From: Dehalococcoidia bacterium
Lineage (GTDB): Bacteria; Chloroflexota; Dehalococcoidia; Dehalococcoidales; E44-bin46
NCBI GenBank assembly: GCA_004376105.1
Contig: SOKA01000005.1
Span: forward strand, 1-19,700
Direction: 5' to 3'
Length of the DNA stretch: 19,700 bases
The notes under the pieces are model-generated. The model worked only from the letters and a program-made list of their open reading frames with translations, had not been told where the DNA came from and did no database searches. The position numbers and the translations under genes were made by a program. Within the stretch, counting starts at the first letter, position 1; each line of letters begins with the position of its first letter. Below are positions 6,445 through 13,962 of the stretch, in pieces.

Positions 6445-8151
6445 ATGCCGATTAGAGTTTTAGACCAAGAGATAGTATCCCGGATTGCCGCTGGGGAGGT
6501 GGTGGAGAGACCGGCATCAGTGGTAAAGGAGCTGGTGGAGAATTCACTGGATGCTGGCGCCAGCCAGATTTCTATTGAGGTTAGGGGTGGTGGGGTAAGC
6601 CTGATAAGGGTAATGGATAACGGGGCGGGGATTCCATCAGGAGAGGCAGAGCTTGCCTTTGATAGGTATGCTACCAGCAAGATAGGCAGTCTAGACGATT
6701 TGGAGTCTATTTTGAGCCTTGGCTTTCGTGGTGAGGCACTACCCAGTATAGCCGCTGTAGCTCAAGTAGACATTGTTACCCGTGCTGCCGACGAGCCAGT
6801 AGGCACTTACCTCAGTTTGAGAGATGGAGCGGTGGTTAACCGAGAAAGTCAAGGGCGCTCTCAGGGGACTACGGTTACAGTTAAGAATCTCTTCCGCAAG
6901 GTGCCGGCAAGACTAAAATTTCTCAAGTCGCTGGCTACAGAAAATAGCCATATAGCTAATATAGTAAGCCGGTATGCTCTTGCCTTCCCTGAGGTTAAGT
7001 TTGCCCTGTTCATTGATGGCAGGGCGACGCTAAGAACACCGGGCAGTGGCCAGCTAATAGATAGCATAATTGAGGTTTATGGCTTAGAGGTAGCCCAGAA
7101 TATACTGGAGATTAAGGATAAGGGATGGGAAAGCGGGACAGCAGTTTCATCACCCTTGGTAACGGGTATGGTAGGCTCGCCGGCAATAAGCCGTTCCAAT
7201 CGAGATTACCTCAGCCTCTTTGTCAATCGCCGCTGGACAAACAGCCGTTTGTTAGCTTGGGCGGTGGAGGAGGCTTATCACGGGCTTTTGATGCAGGGAA
7301 AACACCCTGTCGCCGTTATTAACATTTCACTCTCCCCCAACGAGGTGGATGTTAATATCCACCCCACTAAAACTGAAGTGAAATTTCAAAATGAACACGC
7401 CGTTTTTAGCGCTGTCCAGAAGGCAGTCCGACAGGCTTTAATCAAACTAATGCCAGTGCCTAAAATTGAGGAGGTAGCCACCATATATGGAGCACCTTCA
7501 GTACCAAGGCAGGGATTACCGGTATCAATCGGAAGTGATAGCGGTCTTACCCCTTCACTATCAGTGGCTCCTCCGACCCCGGCGGTAACTCTACCTGCTC
7601 TACGGATATTAGGTCAGCTCTTGAGTAGCTATATTATAGCTGAGGGACCTGATGGGTTGTATCTTATCGACCAGCATGCTGCCCATGAGCGTATCCTTTT
7701 TGAAAAGATTAAAGACCAGAGGTTACGGCAAGAAATAGAGGTTCAAGGGCTGCTTGAGCCGGTAACATTTGAGGTTAATCCCAAACAAGAGGAAGTTCTG
7801 AAATCTCACTGTGAAAACCTGGCTGAATTTGGTTTCTCTATTGAGCCTTTTGGAGAAAGAACCTTTCTAGTCCGGGCTGTGCCAGCTTTGCTTTCTAACA
7901 AAGACTGGGCAGAAATGGTAAGGGGGTTATTAGATTCGGGCGGGGATAAAGGTGACTGGGTGGAAAAGATAGCTATATCCATTGCTTGCCACAGTGCGGT
8001 GAAGGCTGGGCAGGTATTAACTGATGATGAAATGCGTGAACTGGTGCGGCAACTGGAGCAAGTAGCTATTCCTCACACCTGTCCCCATGGCAGACCGACC
8101 ATGATTCGTCTCAGCTTAGGGCAATTGGGGAAGGAGTTTGGTAGAAGGTAG
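6445..8151 (+). CDS. mutL: DNA mismatch repair protein MutL (endonuclease type)
   Basis: A 568-residue MutL homologue, a GHKL ATPase that links mismatch recognition by MutS to strand incision. N-terminal motifs: VVKELVENSLDAGA (E29, N33, D36), MDNGAGI, LGFRGEAL and VNVNIHPTKTEV-like text in the fold's end (DVNIHPTKTEVKF). After a short linker, the C-terminal domain has DQHAAHERILFE at about 408-419, which fits the DQHAx2Ex4E metal-binding endonuclease motif, plus ACHSAVKAG and CPHGRPTMIRL, the other metal-site elements. So this MutL should nick DNA itself, as in bacteria without MutH. The start ATG 6445 has no ribosome site but lies just after the predicted transcript start. The last 36 bases overlap the convergent lepB. 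No mutS is in the window. Confidence 0.96.
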   Translation: MPIRVLDQEIVSRIAAGEVVERPASVVKELVENSLDAGASQISIEVRGGGVSLIRVMDNGAGIPSGEAELAFDRYATSKIGSLDDLESILSLGFRGEALPSIAAVAQVDIVTRAADEPVGTYLSLRDGAVVNRESQGRSQGTTVTVKNLFRKVPARLKFLKSLATENSHIANIVSRYALAFPEVKFALFIDGRATLRTPGSGQLIDSIIEVYGLEVAQNILEIKDKGWESGTAVSSPLVTGMVGSPAISRSNRDYLSLFVNRRWTNSRLLAWAVEEAYHGLLMQGKHPVAVINISLSPNEVDVNIHPTKTEVKFQNEHAVFSAVQKAVRQALIKLMPVPKIEEVATIYGAPSVPRQGLPVSIGSDSGLTPSLSVAPPTPAVTLPALRILGQLLSSYIIAEGPDGLYLIDQHAAHERILFEKIKDQRLRQEIEVQGLLEPVTFEVNPKQEEVLKSHCENLAEFGFSIEPFGERTFLVRAVPALLSNKDWAEMVRGLLDSGGDKGDWVEKIAISIACHSAVKAGQVLTDDEMRELVRQLEQVAIPHTCPHGRPTMIRLSLGQLGKEFGRR

Positions 8152-8679
8152 TTGCTCTTGTAAGGGGTAGTGAGCAACAAGCCCCCATTCACTTGGTGGC
8201 CAGATTGATAACCAGGCTTTGCCAATTATGTTTTGGCGTGGCAATGTTCCCCATCTATGGGAATCATAGGCAACATTGCGGTTGTCTCCAAGGACAAAAT
8301 ATTCGTTGTCAGGGATTTTTTGCCGCTTAATAGTATAGCTTGGAGGTTCTTTAATATAGGGTTCGTCTAATGGTGAGCTGTTAACATATACCACTCCCTC
8401 TTCTATCTCTATAGTATCGCCGGGTACAGCGATGATGCGCTTGATGAAGGGAGTACTCTGGTGAGTAGATGGGGGTGGGTGAAGGATAATCACCTCACCC
8501 CTTTGAGGCTCACGGAAGCGATAAACAGCTTTGTTAATTATTAGTCGTTGCCCTTCCTCAAAATTAGGCTCCATACAATCGCCGTAGACTTCAAAACTTT
8601 GGATTGTGGTTTGTAACAGGATGAAGATTACTACAGCCACTATGATAATGGCTAGAATTTCACGGAGAAAGGCTCTCAT
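8116..8679 (-). CDS. lepB: Signal peptidase I with Cys at the nucleophile position
   Basis: A 187-residue type I signal peptidase, the membrane enzyme that removes signal peptides from exported proteins. One N-terminal membrane helix (about 8-24) precedes the family boxes: FEVYGDCMEPNFEEGQ (box B), RGEVIILHPP (box C), PFIKRIIAVPGDTIEI (box D with general base K80) and VLGDNRNVAYDSHRWG (box E). In box B the catalytic Ser that precedes MEP is Cys here (C35, codon TGT on the minus strand at about 8575-8577). All other residues look intact, so the enzyme may use a Cys/Lys dyad. Start ATG 8677-8679 has AAGGAAG about 11 bases upstream. A TATAAT on the minus strand (8763-8758) may be its -10 box, with no good -35. 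The 3' end overlaps mutL. Confidence 0.93.
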   Translation of the reverse strand: MRAFLREILAIIIVAVVIFILLQTTIQSFEVYGDCMEPNFEEGQRLIINKAVYRFREPQRGEVIILHPPPSTHQSTPFIKRIIAVPGDTIEIEEGVVYVNSSPLDEPYIKEPPSYTIKRQKIPDNEYFVLGDNRNVAYDSHRWGTLPRQNIIGKAWLSIWPPSEWGLVAHYPLQEQLPSTKLLPQLP

Positions 8680-8799
8680 TTATTAAGCTACTTCCTTTTC
8701 CAGATTTAGTCTCAATTAAGATTGCGGGAAAAGTCCTTGAAGCTTTTCAGCGGTTTAATTATACCCTATCGCCGCTTATCCTTCTAGTGCCGACCAAGG

Positions 8800-8829
8800 T
8801 TGCACTTTTTTGGAAGGAGATGCTAGAAT
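8800..8829 (+). promoter_or_regulatory. ribD operon promoter
   Basis: TTGCAC (8800-8805), 18-base spacer, TAGAAT (8824-8829). The predicted start, 8836-8837, is two to three bases before the ribD ATG, so the operon mRNA would be leaderless. A GGAAGGAG within the spacer would not be transcribed. Confidence 0.6.
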
Positions 8830-8838
8830 GAGGGTAAT

Positions 8839-9951
8839 ATGGACTATATGGAGCCGGCACTCTCCCTGGCTAGATTAGCCCTGGGGCAGGTTAGTCCTAA
8901 CCCGGCGGTCGGGGCAGTAATAGTTAAGAATGACAAGGTTGTGGGACAAGGCTATACCCAACCACCAGATTCCCCTCATGCCGAAGTAGTAGCCCTAAAG
9001 CAGGCAGGTGAACGAGCCCAAAGCAGCGTGATGTATGTTACCTTGGAACCATGCTGCTATCATGGTCGAACCCCTCCATGTACTCAGGCAATCATTACTG
9101 CTGGCATCACTGAGGTTCATCTGGCTATGCTCGACCCTAACCCTCTAGTTTCAGGACGAGGCAAAGAGGAATTGGAGGGAAAAGGCATTAGGACATATGT
9201 GGGTGAGCATGAGGCGGAGGCTAAACAGATTAACGAGGCTTATACTAAATTCATTACCACAGGCATGCCCTTCATTACAGCAAAATTTGCTATAAGCCTG
9301 GATGGGAAGATTGCCACTAACAGTGGCGATTCTAAGTGGATTAGCTGTCAGGCAGCTAGGAAACAGGTTCATAACCTGCGTTATACCACTGATGCTGTTA
9401 TGGCAGGCATAAATACCGTTCTGGTTGATGACCCTCACCTTACAGCTAGGAGTTGTGGTGGGAGAGGAGGAACAGCGAGGGTGCAACCGCTTCGTGTAAT
9501 CGTGGATAGTAAAGGGCGTACGCCATTAACTGCCCGGGTATTTAGTGAACCAGGTAAGACACTGCTGGCATTGGCTAGATTTGTCAAACCGGAGGAGAAA
9601 AAAGCTTTTGCTCAGGCTGGGGCTGAATTATTAGAATTGCCCTCAGAAGGAGGGCTGGTAGATTTGAGGAAGTTGCTAAAAGCATTGGGCGAGCGGGAAA
9701 TTACCAGTGTTTTAGTTGAGGGGGGTGGGATTCTTATCGGTTCTCTGTTTGACGGTGGGCTTGTAGATAAGGTTATTGCTTTTATTGCCCCTATTATTAT
9801 TGGTGGCAAGGAGGCAAAGACGGCGGTTGGTGGTAAAGGGGTTGATAAAGTGGTAGACTCACTTAAATTAGAGCGGGTTAGTGTTGAAAAGCTTGGCGAA
9901 GATTTGATGGTCAGCGGATATGTTTCGGCAAAACCTCAAAAGCAGGAGTGA
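8839..9951 (+). CDS. ribD: Bifunctional riboflavin deaminase/reductase RibD
   Basis: A 370-residue cytosolic enzyme for two steps after GTP ring opening: deamination of the pyrimidine, then NADPH reduction of the ribosyl side chain. The deaminase domain (1-145) has the zinc site H47-A-E49 and PCCYHGRTPPC (C72, C81), preceded by SPNPAVGAVIV. The reductase domain (about 148-370) has FAISLDGKIA, GINTVLVDDPHLTAR, PLRVIVDSKG and LVEGGG. Length is normal. The start follows the family pattern; an in-frame TAG at 8824 rules out a longer form, and the ATG is close to the predicted transcript start. It is the first gene of a four-gene riboflavin operon and overlaps or abuts ribE. Confidence 0.96.
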   Translation: MDYMEPALSLARLALGQVSPNPAVGAVIVKNDKVVGQGYTQPPDSPHAEVVALKQAGERAQSSVMYVTLEPCCYHGRTPPCTQAIITAGITEVHLAMLDPNPLVSGRGKEELEGKGIRTYVGEHEAEAKQINEAYTKFITTGMPFITAKFAISLDGKIATNSGDSKWISCQAARKQVHNLRYTTDAVMAGINTVLVDDPHLTARSCGGRGGTARVQPLRVIVDSKGRTPLTARVFSEPGKTLLALARFVKPEEKKAFAQAGAELLELPSEGGLVDLRKLLKALGEREITSVLVEGGGILIGSLFDGGLVDKVIAFIAPIIIGGKEAKTAVGGKGVDKVVDSLKLERVSVEKLGEDLMVSGYVSAKPQKQE

Positions 9952-9953
9952 GA

Positions 9954-10583
9954 ATGTTTACCGGGATTGTAGAAGCGATAGGTAGAGTTACTTCAGCTCA
10001 ACCTAGAAACCTTGTTATTACCGCTAGCCAAGTCCTCCAAGGAATGGAACTGGGAGGGAGTATTGCCGTTAATGGGGTATGCCTGACAATAACCAATTTT
10101 AATAGTAACTCGTTCTCTGTTGACATAATGCCGGAGACACTGAGGCGGACTAACCTTGGGCTACTTTGTGCCGGGGATGAAGTTAACCTGGAACGGCCTC
10201 TAACTCCGGAAAAACAGTTAGGCGGGCATTTAGTTCAGGGGCATATAGATGATATGGGAAGGGTAACCTCGGTTATCTGGGAAGGCGAGGCAATGCTCAT
10301 TAGACTTGAAGCCCCTCCCGAAGCAATGCGCTATATAGTGAGGCAAGGTTTTATCGCTGTTGACGGGGTTAGTTTAACTATTGTTGATTATGATGTCAGC
10401 TCATTTCTGGTTTCTATTGTTGATTATACCCGGAAACACACCACCCTAGGTAGCAAGCAGGTGGGCGACCTGGTTAATCTAGAGGTAGATATTATTGCCA
10501 AATATCTAGAACGACTTAGCCAGGCTCACACCCCTGGTATAACCGTTGATTTCTTACAGGAGCACGGTTTTTTAGTAGGTTAA
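9954..10583 (+). CDS. ribE: Riboflavin synthase, alpha chain
   Basis: A 209-residue enzyme that converts two molecules of 6,7-dimethyl-8-ribityllumazine into riboflavin plus the pyrimidine. It starts with the invariant MFTGIVEAIG and has two similar lumazine-binding halves: the first with SIAVNGVCLTI and DIMPETLRRTNL, the second, from GGHLVQGHIDD, with FIAVDGVSLTI and VDYTRKHTTLG. Both halves are complete, as needed for the trimer. I choose ATG 9954 with AGGAG five bases upstream; a GTG at 9948 overlapping the ribD TGA would add two residues. It uses the product of RibH and recycles the pyrimidine back to RibH. Confidence 0.96.
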   Translation: MFTGIVEAIGRVTSAQPRNLVITASQVLQGMELGGSIAVNGVCLTITNFNSNSFSVDIMPETLRRTNLGLLCAGDEVNLERPLTPEKQLGGHLVQGHIDDMGRVTSVIWEGEAMLIRLEAPPEAMRYIVRQGFIAVDGVSLTIVDYDVSSFLVSIVDYTRKHTTLGSKQVGDLVNLEVDIIAKYLERLSQAHTPGITVDFLQEHGFLVG

Positions 10584-10609
10584 TCTAATTTGTTTTCAAT
10601 TGGGGTAAC

Positions 10610-11833
10610 ATGGGCATATCAAGTATTCGTGAGGCTATTGAGGATATAAAGGCAGGCAAGTTTATTATCATTGTTGATGATAAGGATAGAGAGAACGAGG
10701 GTGACCTAGCCCTAGCTGCTGAGAAGGTTACTGCTGAAGCTATCAACTTTATGACCCTGCATGCCAGGGGATTGATTTGCTTGCCTATTATAGGTAAGCG
10801 ATTAAATGAATTAAGAATTCCTTTGATGGTGAGAGAGAATACCTCAAAATTTTCCACTGCCTTTACTGTATCCGTTGAGGCTAAGCATAGGGTGAGCACA
10901 GGTATTTCAGCCGCAGATAGAGCCGAGACAATAAAGGCAGTAATTGACCCTGCAACCAAGGCTGAGGACTTAGCCCAACCGGGGCATATATTTCCCTTGC
11001 GGGCTAGAGAGGGTGGCGTCCTAGTGCGGGTAGGGCATACCGAGGCTATAGTTGATTTAGCCAGACTAGCTGGCTTTTACCCAGCAGGGGTTATCTGTGA
11101 AATTTTGAACCAAGATGGCTCTATGGCACGGTTACCCCAACTTGAGGTAATGTCAGAGCAGCATGGGATTAAGATTATAACTGTGGCTGACCTTATTACC
11201 TATCGCCATCGTCATGAAAGATTAGTGCACCGAGTAGCTGAGGCTAAGTTACCGACCAAATATGGCGAGTTTGTAGCTATCGCCTATAAAAGTGATATAG
11301 ACCCTGATGAACACCTAGCTTTAGTGAGGGGAGATATCTCTACTAATGAGCCGGTGTTAGTCCGAGTTCATAGTGAATGTGTTACTGGGGATGTATTTAG
11401 TAGCTTTCGTTGTGATTGTGGTGAGCAGATTGCTTTAGCCATGCAATCCATTGCTGATGAAGGGCGAGGTGTTTTCCTGTATATGAGGCAGGAGGGACGA
11501 GGCATTGGCTTCCATAATAAGATTCGTGCTTATGCCCTTCAAGATAAGGGGCTAGACACTGTGGAGGCTAATTTGTCTTTGGGATTTGCTCCAGATCTGC
11601 GGGATTATGGCATAGGTGCCCAAATTTTGGCTGAGTTGGGTTTACACCAGATTCGATTGCTCACCAACAATCCCAAGAAGGTAATAGGTTTAGAAGCTTA
11701 CGGGCTAAAAGTAGTGGAAACGGTCCCCATTATCGCCCCTCCCAACCCGTATAACCGTCATTACTTGGAGACAAAACAGAAAAAATTAGGCCATCACTTA
11801 GAAACACTGAGAGCCAACGATAAAGGCCACTGA
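10610..11833 (+). CDS. ribBA: Bifunctional DHBP synthase / GTP cyclohydrolase II
   Basis: A 407-residue fusion providing both entry steps of riboflavin synthesis. The N-terminal RibB domain (1-200) makes dihydroxybutanone phosphate from ribulose 5-phosphate: VDDKDRENEGDLALAAE (acidic metal-binding loop), FMTLHARGLICLP, DRAETI, GHIFPLRA, GHTEA and GSMARLPQL. The C-terminal RibA domain (about 208-400) opens GTP: HSECVTGDVFSSFRCDCG gives zinc ligands C257, C268 and C270, then RQEGRGIGF and LTNNPKK. Nothing needed for either activity appears missing. Start ATG 10610 follows GGGG with short spacing. It is 26 bases after ribE and 25 before ribH, so all belong to one transcript. Confidence 0.96.
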   Translation: MGISSIREAIEDIKAGKFIIIVDDKDRENEGDLALAAEKVTAEAINFMTLHARGLICLPIIGKRLNELRIPLMVRENTSKFSTAFTVSVEAKHRVSTGISAADRAETIKAVIDPATKAEDLAQPGHIFPLRAREGGVLVRVGHTEAIVDLARLAGFYPAGVICEILNQDGSMARLPQLEVMSEQHGIKIITVADLITYRHRHERLVHRVAEAKLPTKYGEFVAIAYKSDIDPDEHLALVRGDISTNEPVLVRVHSECVTGDVFSSFRCDCGEQIALAMQSIADEGRGVFLYMRQEGRGIGFHNKIRAYALQDKGLDTVEANLSLGFAPDLRDYGIGAQILAELGLHQIRLLTNNPKKVIGLEAYGLKVVETVPIIAPPNPYNRHYLETKQKKLGHHLETLRANDKGH

Positions 11834-11858
11834 AAAACTTCATAATAAGGAGAGGTTA

Positions 11859-12326
11859 ATGAACAAGCGTTTTGAGGGTATGTTACTGGGGAAAGGACTA
11901 AAGTTTGGGCTGGTTATCTCCCGTTTTAACGAGTTTATTACTAAGAAACTACTTGAGGGAGCACAAGATGCTCTGCTTCGCCATGGTGTTAACCAAGCGG
12001 ATATAGACATTACTTGGGTACCTGGCTCATTTGAAATTCCGTTAATAGCCAAGAAACTAGCCCAATCCAAGAGGTATGATGCAGTTATCTGCCTTGGCGC
12101 TGTGGTTCGTGGCGGAACGCCCCACTTCGAATATATTGCCACCGAAGTAAGTAAGGGCATTGCTAAAGTAGGTCTAGACACTGGGCTACCGGTTATCTAT
12201 GGCATAATCACTGCTGATACCCTAGAGCAGGCTATTGAGCGGGCAGGAACTAAAATGGGCAATCAAGGCTTTCAAGCTGCGGAGAATGCTATCGAAATGG
12301 CTAACTTACTCAAAAGTATAGGCTAA
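11859..12326 (+). CDS. ribH: 6,7-dimethyl-8-ribityllumazine synthase
   Basis: A 155-residue lumazine synthase, which condenses the RibD product with dihydroxybutanone phosphate and usually assembles into pentamers or 60-mers. Typical text: FGLVISRFNEFITKKLLEGA, TWVPGSFEIPLIAKKLA, VICLGAVVRGGTPHFEYI (with H89 as the expected acid/base) and PVIYGIITADTLEQAIERAG. AAENAIEM near the end is also standard. Start ATG 11859 has AAGGAGAGG about five bases upstream. It closes the riboflavin operon. A weak inverted repeat (TTGAGC at 12335 and GCTCAA at 12353) follows but lacks a T run. Confidence 0.97.
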   Translation: MNKRFEGMLLGKGLKFGLVISRFNEFITKKLLEGAQDALLRHGVNQADIDITWVPGSFEIPLIAKKLAQSKRYDAVICLGAVVRGGTPHFEYIATEVSKGIAKVGLDTGLPVIYGIITADTLEQAIERAGTKMGNQGFQAAENAIEMANLLKSIG

Positions 12327-12416
12327 TTATACTCTTGAGCATCTCACCTGACGCTCAATCGGTGCCTCAACTGTCATTATTACTGTTGATAACTTTAGCC
12401 GAATCTAAGATTTTCC

Positions 12417-12671
12417 TCAGTCAGTAACCTTATAGACTATATCTCCCCCCCTCACCCGCTCACTGACTTTAATCCCAACAGAGTCTCCAGCTTTAGCCTG
12501 CTTAACATCCACATTGTTAATCTGCATTGAGTCAACACTGAGTTCCATATCAGTAGTGTGTCCCTTGATATGGATTTTGTCACCCAGTTTCACGGTTGCC
12601 GTTAGCTCAATGCCGGCTACAATGGGTCTGGCAAAGAAGTCAGTCACCTTTCCGATTACTTCCTCAGGCAT
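12417..12671 (-). CDS. Small EF-Tu domain 2-like protein
   Basis: An 84-residue protein consisting only of a beta-barrel like domain 2 of translation factors: VIGKVTDFFARPIVAGIELT, KLGDKIHIKGHTTDMELSVDSMQINNVDVKQAKAGDSVGIKV and KVRGGDIVYKV-like text (ERVRGGDIVYKVTD), in that order. No GTPase domain is present. Such short proteins are annotated as translation elongation factor-like in many anaerobes, and their function is not established. ATG 12669-12671 follows a strong AAAGGAGGT. It converges on ribH and is divergent from the next gene. A role in binding RNA or ribosome parts would be inference only. Confidence 0.8.
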   Translation of the reverse strand: MPEEVIGKVTDFFARPIVAGIELTATVKLGDKIHIKGHTTDMELSVDSMQINNVDVKQAKAGDSVGIKVSERVRGGDIVYKVTD

Positions 12672-12726
12672 TGGGATACCTCCTTTATGTTTAATGTGGG
12701 ACAGGTTATTTTATTACTTTCAAATT

Positions 12727-12756
12727 AGTATACGCTACCTCGTTGATATAAATCAA
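12727..12756 (-). promoter_or_regulatory. Promoter for the EF-Tu domain 2-like gene
   Basis: On the minus strand TTGATT (12756-12751), 18-base spacer, TATACT (12732-12727), about 55 bases before the ATG. The -35 is within an inverted repeat TTGAT-ATAA-ATCAA (12743-12756) that could bind a regulator. Confidence 0.5.
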
Positions 12757-12779
12757 TATTACAGACTCATCTTTAATCT

Positions 12780-12808
12780 TTGACATAGCACCACCTGTCA
12801 CCTATAAT
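12780..12808 (+). promoter_or_regulatory. Promoter for the small CxxC protein gene
   Basis: TTGACA (12780-12785), 17-base spacer, TATAAT (12803-12808): perfect consensus. The start would be about 12815, giving a leader of about 28 bases with GGAGG at 12830-12834. Unlike pcrA and mutL, this gene has a normal leader. Confidence 0.8.
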
Positions 12809-12842
12809 TAGTCTGGTTTATAATTACCCGGAGGATACAGTT

Positions 12843-13073
12843 TTGGCAGAGAAAAATAAACCCGGCGTAGTGAGTCAGGAACAAGTGCTGGATATCGAAA
12901 ATATTAAACGGCGTCTGGATATATTAGACCAGCGTTTAGATAATATCGACTCAGTAGTTACAGCAGTTGTTGAACGACTAATGAACCAGCCTATCACCCT
13001 TAATATAACCTGCCCTCACTGTGGTAACAACATAGAGATTGCCATCATAGGTAGTGGGAAGCCAAGGAAATAA
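12843..13073 (+). CDS. Small coiled-coil protein with a CxxC tail
   Basis: A 76-residue protein of unknown function. Residues about 15-50 (VLDIENIKRRLDILDQRLDN and on) have a heptad pattern expected of a coiled coil, and the tail has ITCPHCGNNIEI, one CxxC that could hold half a zinc site if the protein dimerises. The start is TTG 12843-12845, eight bases after GGAGG; no ATG is available. It has a consensus promoter of its own and is followed after 45 bases by bioY, with which it may be co-transcribed. The family is not recognised. The strong promoter and clean ribosome site make it a likely real, well-expressed gene. Confidence 0.75.
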   Translation: MAEKNKPGVVSQEQVLDIENIKRRLDILDQRLDNIDSVVTAVVERLMNQPITLNITCPHCGNNIEIAIIGSGKPRK

Positions 13074-13118
13074 CGCCAAGCGGGCTAAGAATTCGGGATT
13101 TAGGCAAAAGCTGTAAAT

Positions 13119-13778
13119 ATGCAAATAGTAGCCAGAACTGACCGAACTAAATATGATGTCTTCCGATGGAGATATGAGCTTAGTGTACCGAAGAAGTTAG
13201 CCCTAGCTATTGGCGTTGCTGGCCTTACTGGACTTTTGGCTCAGACTAGAATCCTGCTTCCATGGAGTCCAGTACCAGTGACAGGGCAAACCTTTGCCGT
13301 TCTCCTCGCCGGTGTTCTCTTGGGAAGATGGTGGGGAGGCATAAGTCTGGCTATCTATGCTGGTGTCGGTGCCGCCGGGCTTTCCTGGTTTTCAGGCTGG
13401 TCTGGCGGCCTGGGTCACCTTGCCGGGCCAACCGGTGGATACGTAATCGGTTTTATCTTGGCCGCCCTTTTCTTAGGTTACTTCACAGATACCTATATTA
13501 GGTCAAGAAGCTTCCTGAGCATGCTAGCGCTCATGCTCTTTGCCAACTTTGTCCTAATTTATGTTCCGGGGCTCCTTCAGCTTGGACTATGGGTCAGGTC
13601 GGTAACGGGAGAGCCGGTAACCTTTACCACCCTCCTCGGCATGGGGGCTATTCCCTTTATACCTGGCGATATAACCAAGGCTGTAATGGCGGCTGCCATA
13701 GCCAGGGGAATAACACCTAAGCTAGCCTACAACGGGGAGGTAGATAAAGGCAAATGGACGAATTGGCGCATCCCTTGA
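13119..13778 (+). CDS. bioY: BioY biotin transporter (ECF S component)
   Basis: A 219-residue membrane protein that binds biotin and works with energy-coupling-factor ATPases or alone. It has about six hydrophobic segments and the BioY signatures LPWSPVPVTGQTFAVLLAGVLLG (loop after helix 1), GHLAGPTGGYVIGF, and PGDITKAVMAA near the end. The N-terminus has about 25 charged residues before helix 1, a little longer than usual. Start ATG 13119 has only a poor ribosome site. No ECF ATPase gene and no biotin synthesis gene is in the window, so the cell may import biotin using a shared ECF module elsewhere. No biotin-repressor site was recognised. Confidence 0.92.
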   Translation: MQIVARTDRTKYDVFRWRYELSVPKKLALAIGVAGLTGLLAQTRILLPWSPVPVTGQTFAVLLAGVLLGRWWGGISLAIYAGVGAAGLSWFSGWSGGLGHLAGPTGGYVIGFILAALFLGYFTDTYIRSRSFLSMLALMLFANFVLIYVPGLLQLGLWVRSVTGEPVTFTTLLGMGAIPFIPGDITKAVMAAAIARGITPKLAYNGEVDKGKWTNWRIP

Positions 13779-13826
13779 AGATTTGAGCCTTTCATCTCCT
13801 GCGGATAAGTTTCTCGACTCAGCATT

Positions 13827-13867
13827 CTGGACTGCCTTACCAGCTTGACGGCTGGGGAGGCATCCAG
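13827..13867. repeat. Large hairpin overlapping the tRNA promoter
   Basis: CTGGACTGCCT (13827-13837) pairs with AGGCATCCAG (13858-13867) with one bulge, and CCAG (13840-13843) pairs with CTGG (13852-13855) inside. It follows bioY by about 50 bases and lacks a T run; it may be a weak bioY end signal or a DNA element covering the tRNA promoter. Confidence 0.4.
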
Positions 13868-13873
13868 TAGAAT
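13845..13873 (+). promoter_or_regulatory. tRNA-Val promoter
   Basis: TTGACG (13845-13850), 17-base spacer, TAGAAT (13868-13873), with an expected start near 13880, six bases before the mature tRNA. Confidence 0.6.
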
Positions 13874-13885
13874 TATTGTATTAGT

Positions 13886-13962
13886 GGGCGGTTAGCTCAG
13901 TTGGTTAGAGCACTGCGTTGACATCGCAGAGGTCAGTGGTTCAAGTCCACTATCGCCCACCA
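13886..13962 (+). tRNA. tRNA-Val (anticodon GAC)
   Basis: A full cloverleaf can be drawn: acceptor GGGCGGT with ATCGCCC (one G-T pair), D arm GCTC/GAGC, anticodon stem CTGCG/CGCAG with loop TTGACAT giving anticodon GAC (reads GTC and GTT, valine), a five-base variable loop, and T arm AGTGG-TTCAAGT-CCACT. The discriminator base is A at 13959 and the CCA end is encoded (13960-13962). It stands alone, not in a tRNA cluster, and no integrated element follows it. Confidence 0.95.

Noticed and set aside
8828..8878. 16-codon frame MRVIWTIWSRHSPWLD before and overlapping ribD, with a good ribosome site
   Set aside because: Its ATG is part of the likely -10 box (TAGAAT), so it would not be transcribed from that promoter; no other support.
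12335..12358. TTGAGC/GCTCAA hairpin as the terminator between ribH and the convergent gene
   Set aside because: Six-base stem, 12-base loop and no T run on either strand.
13886..13962. tRNA-Val as an attachment site for an integrated element
   Set aside because: No repeat of the tRNA 3' end and no integrase gene was seen nearby.
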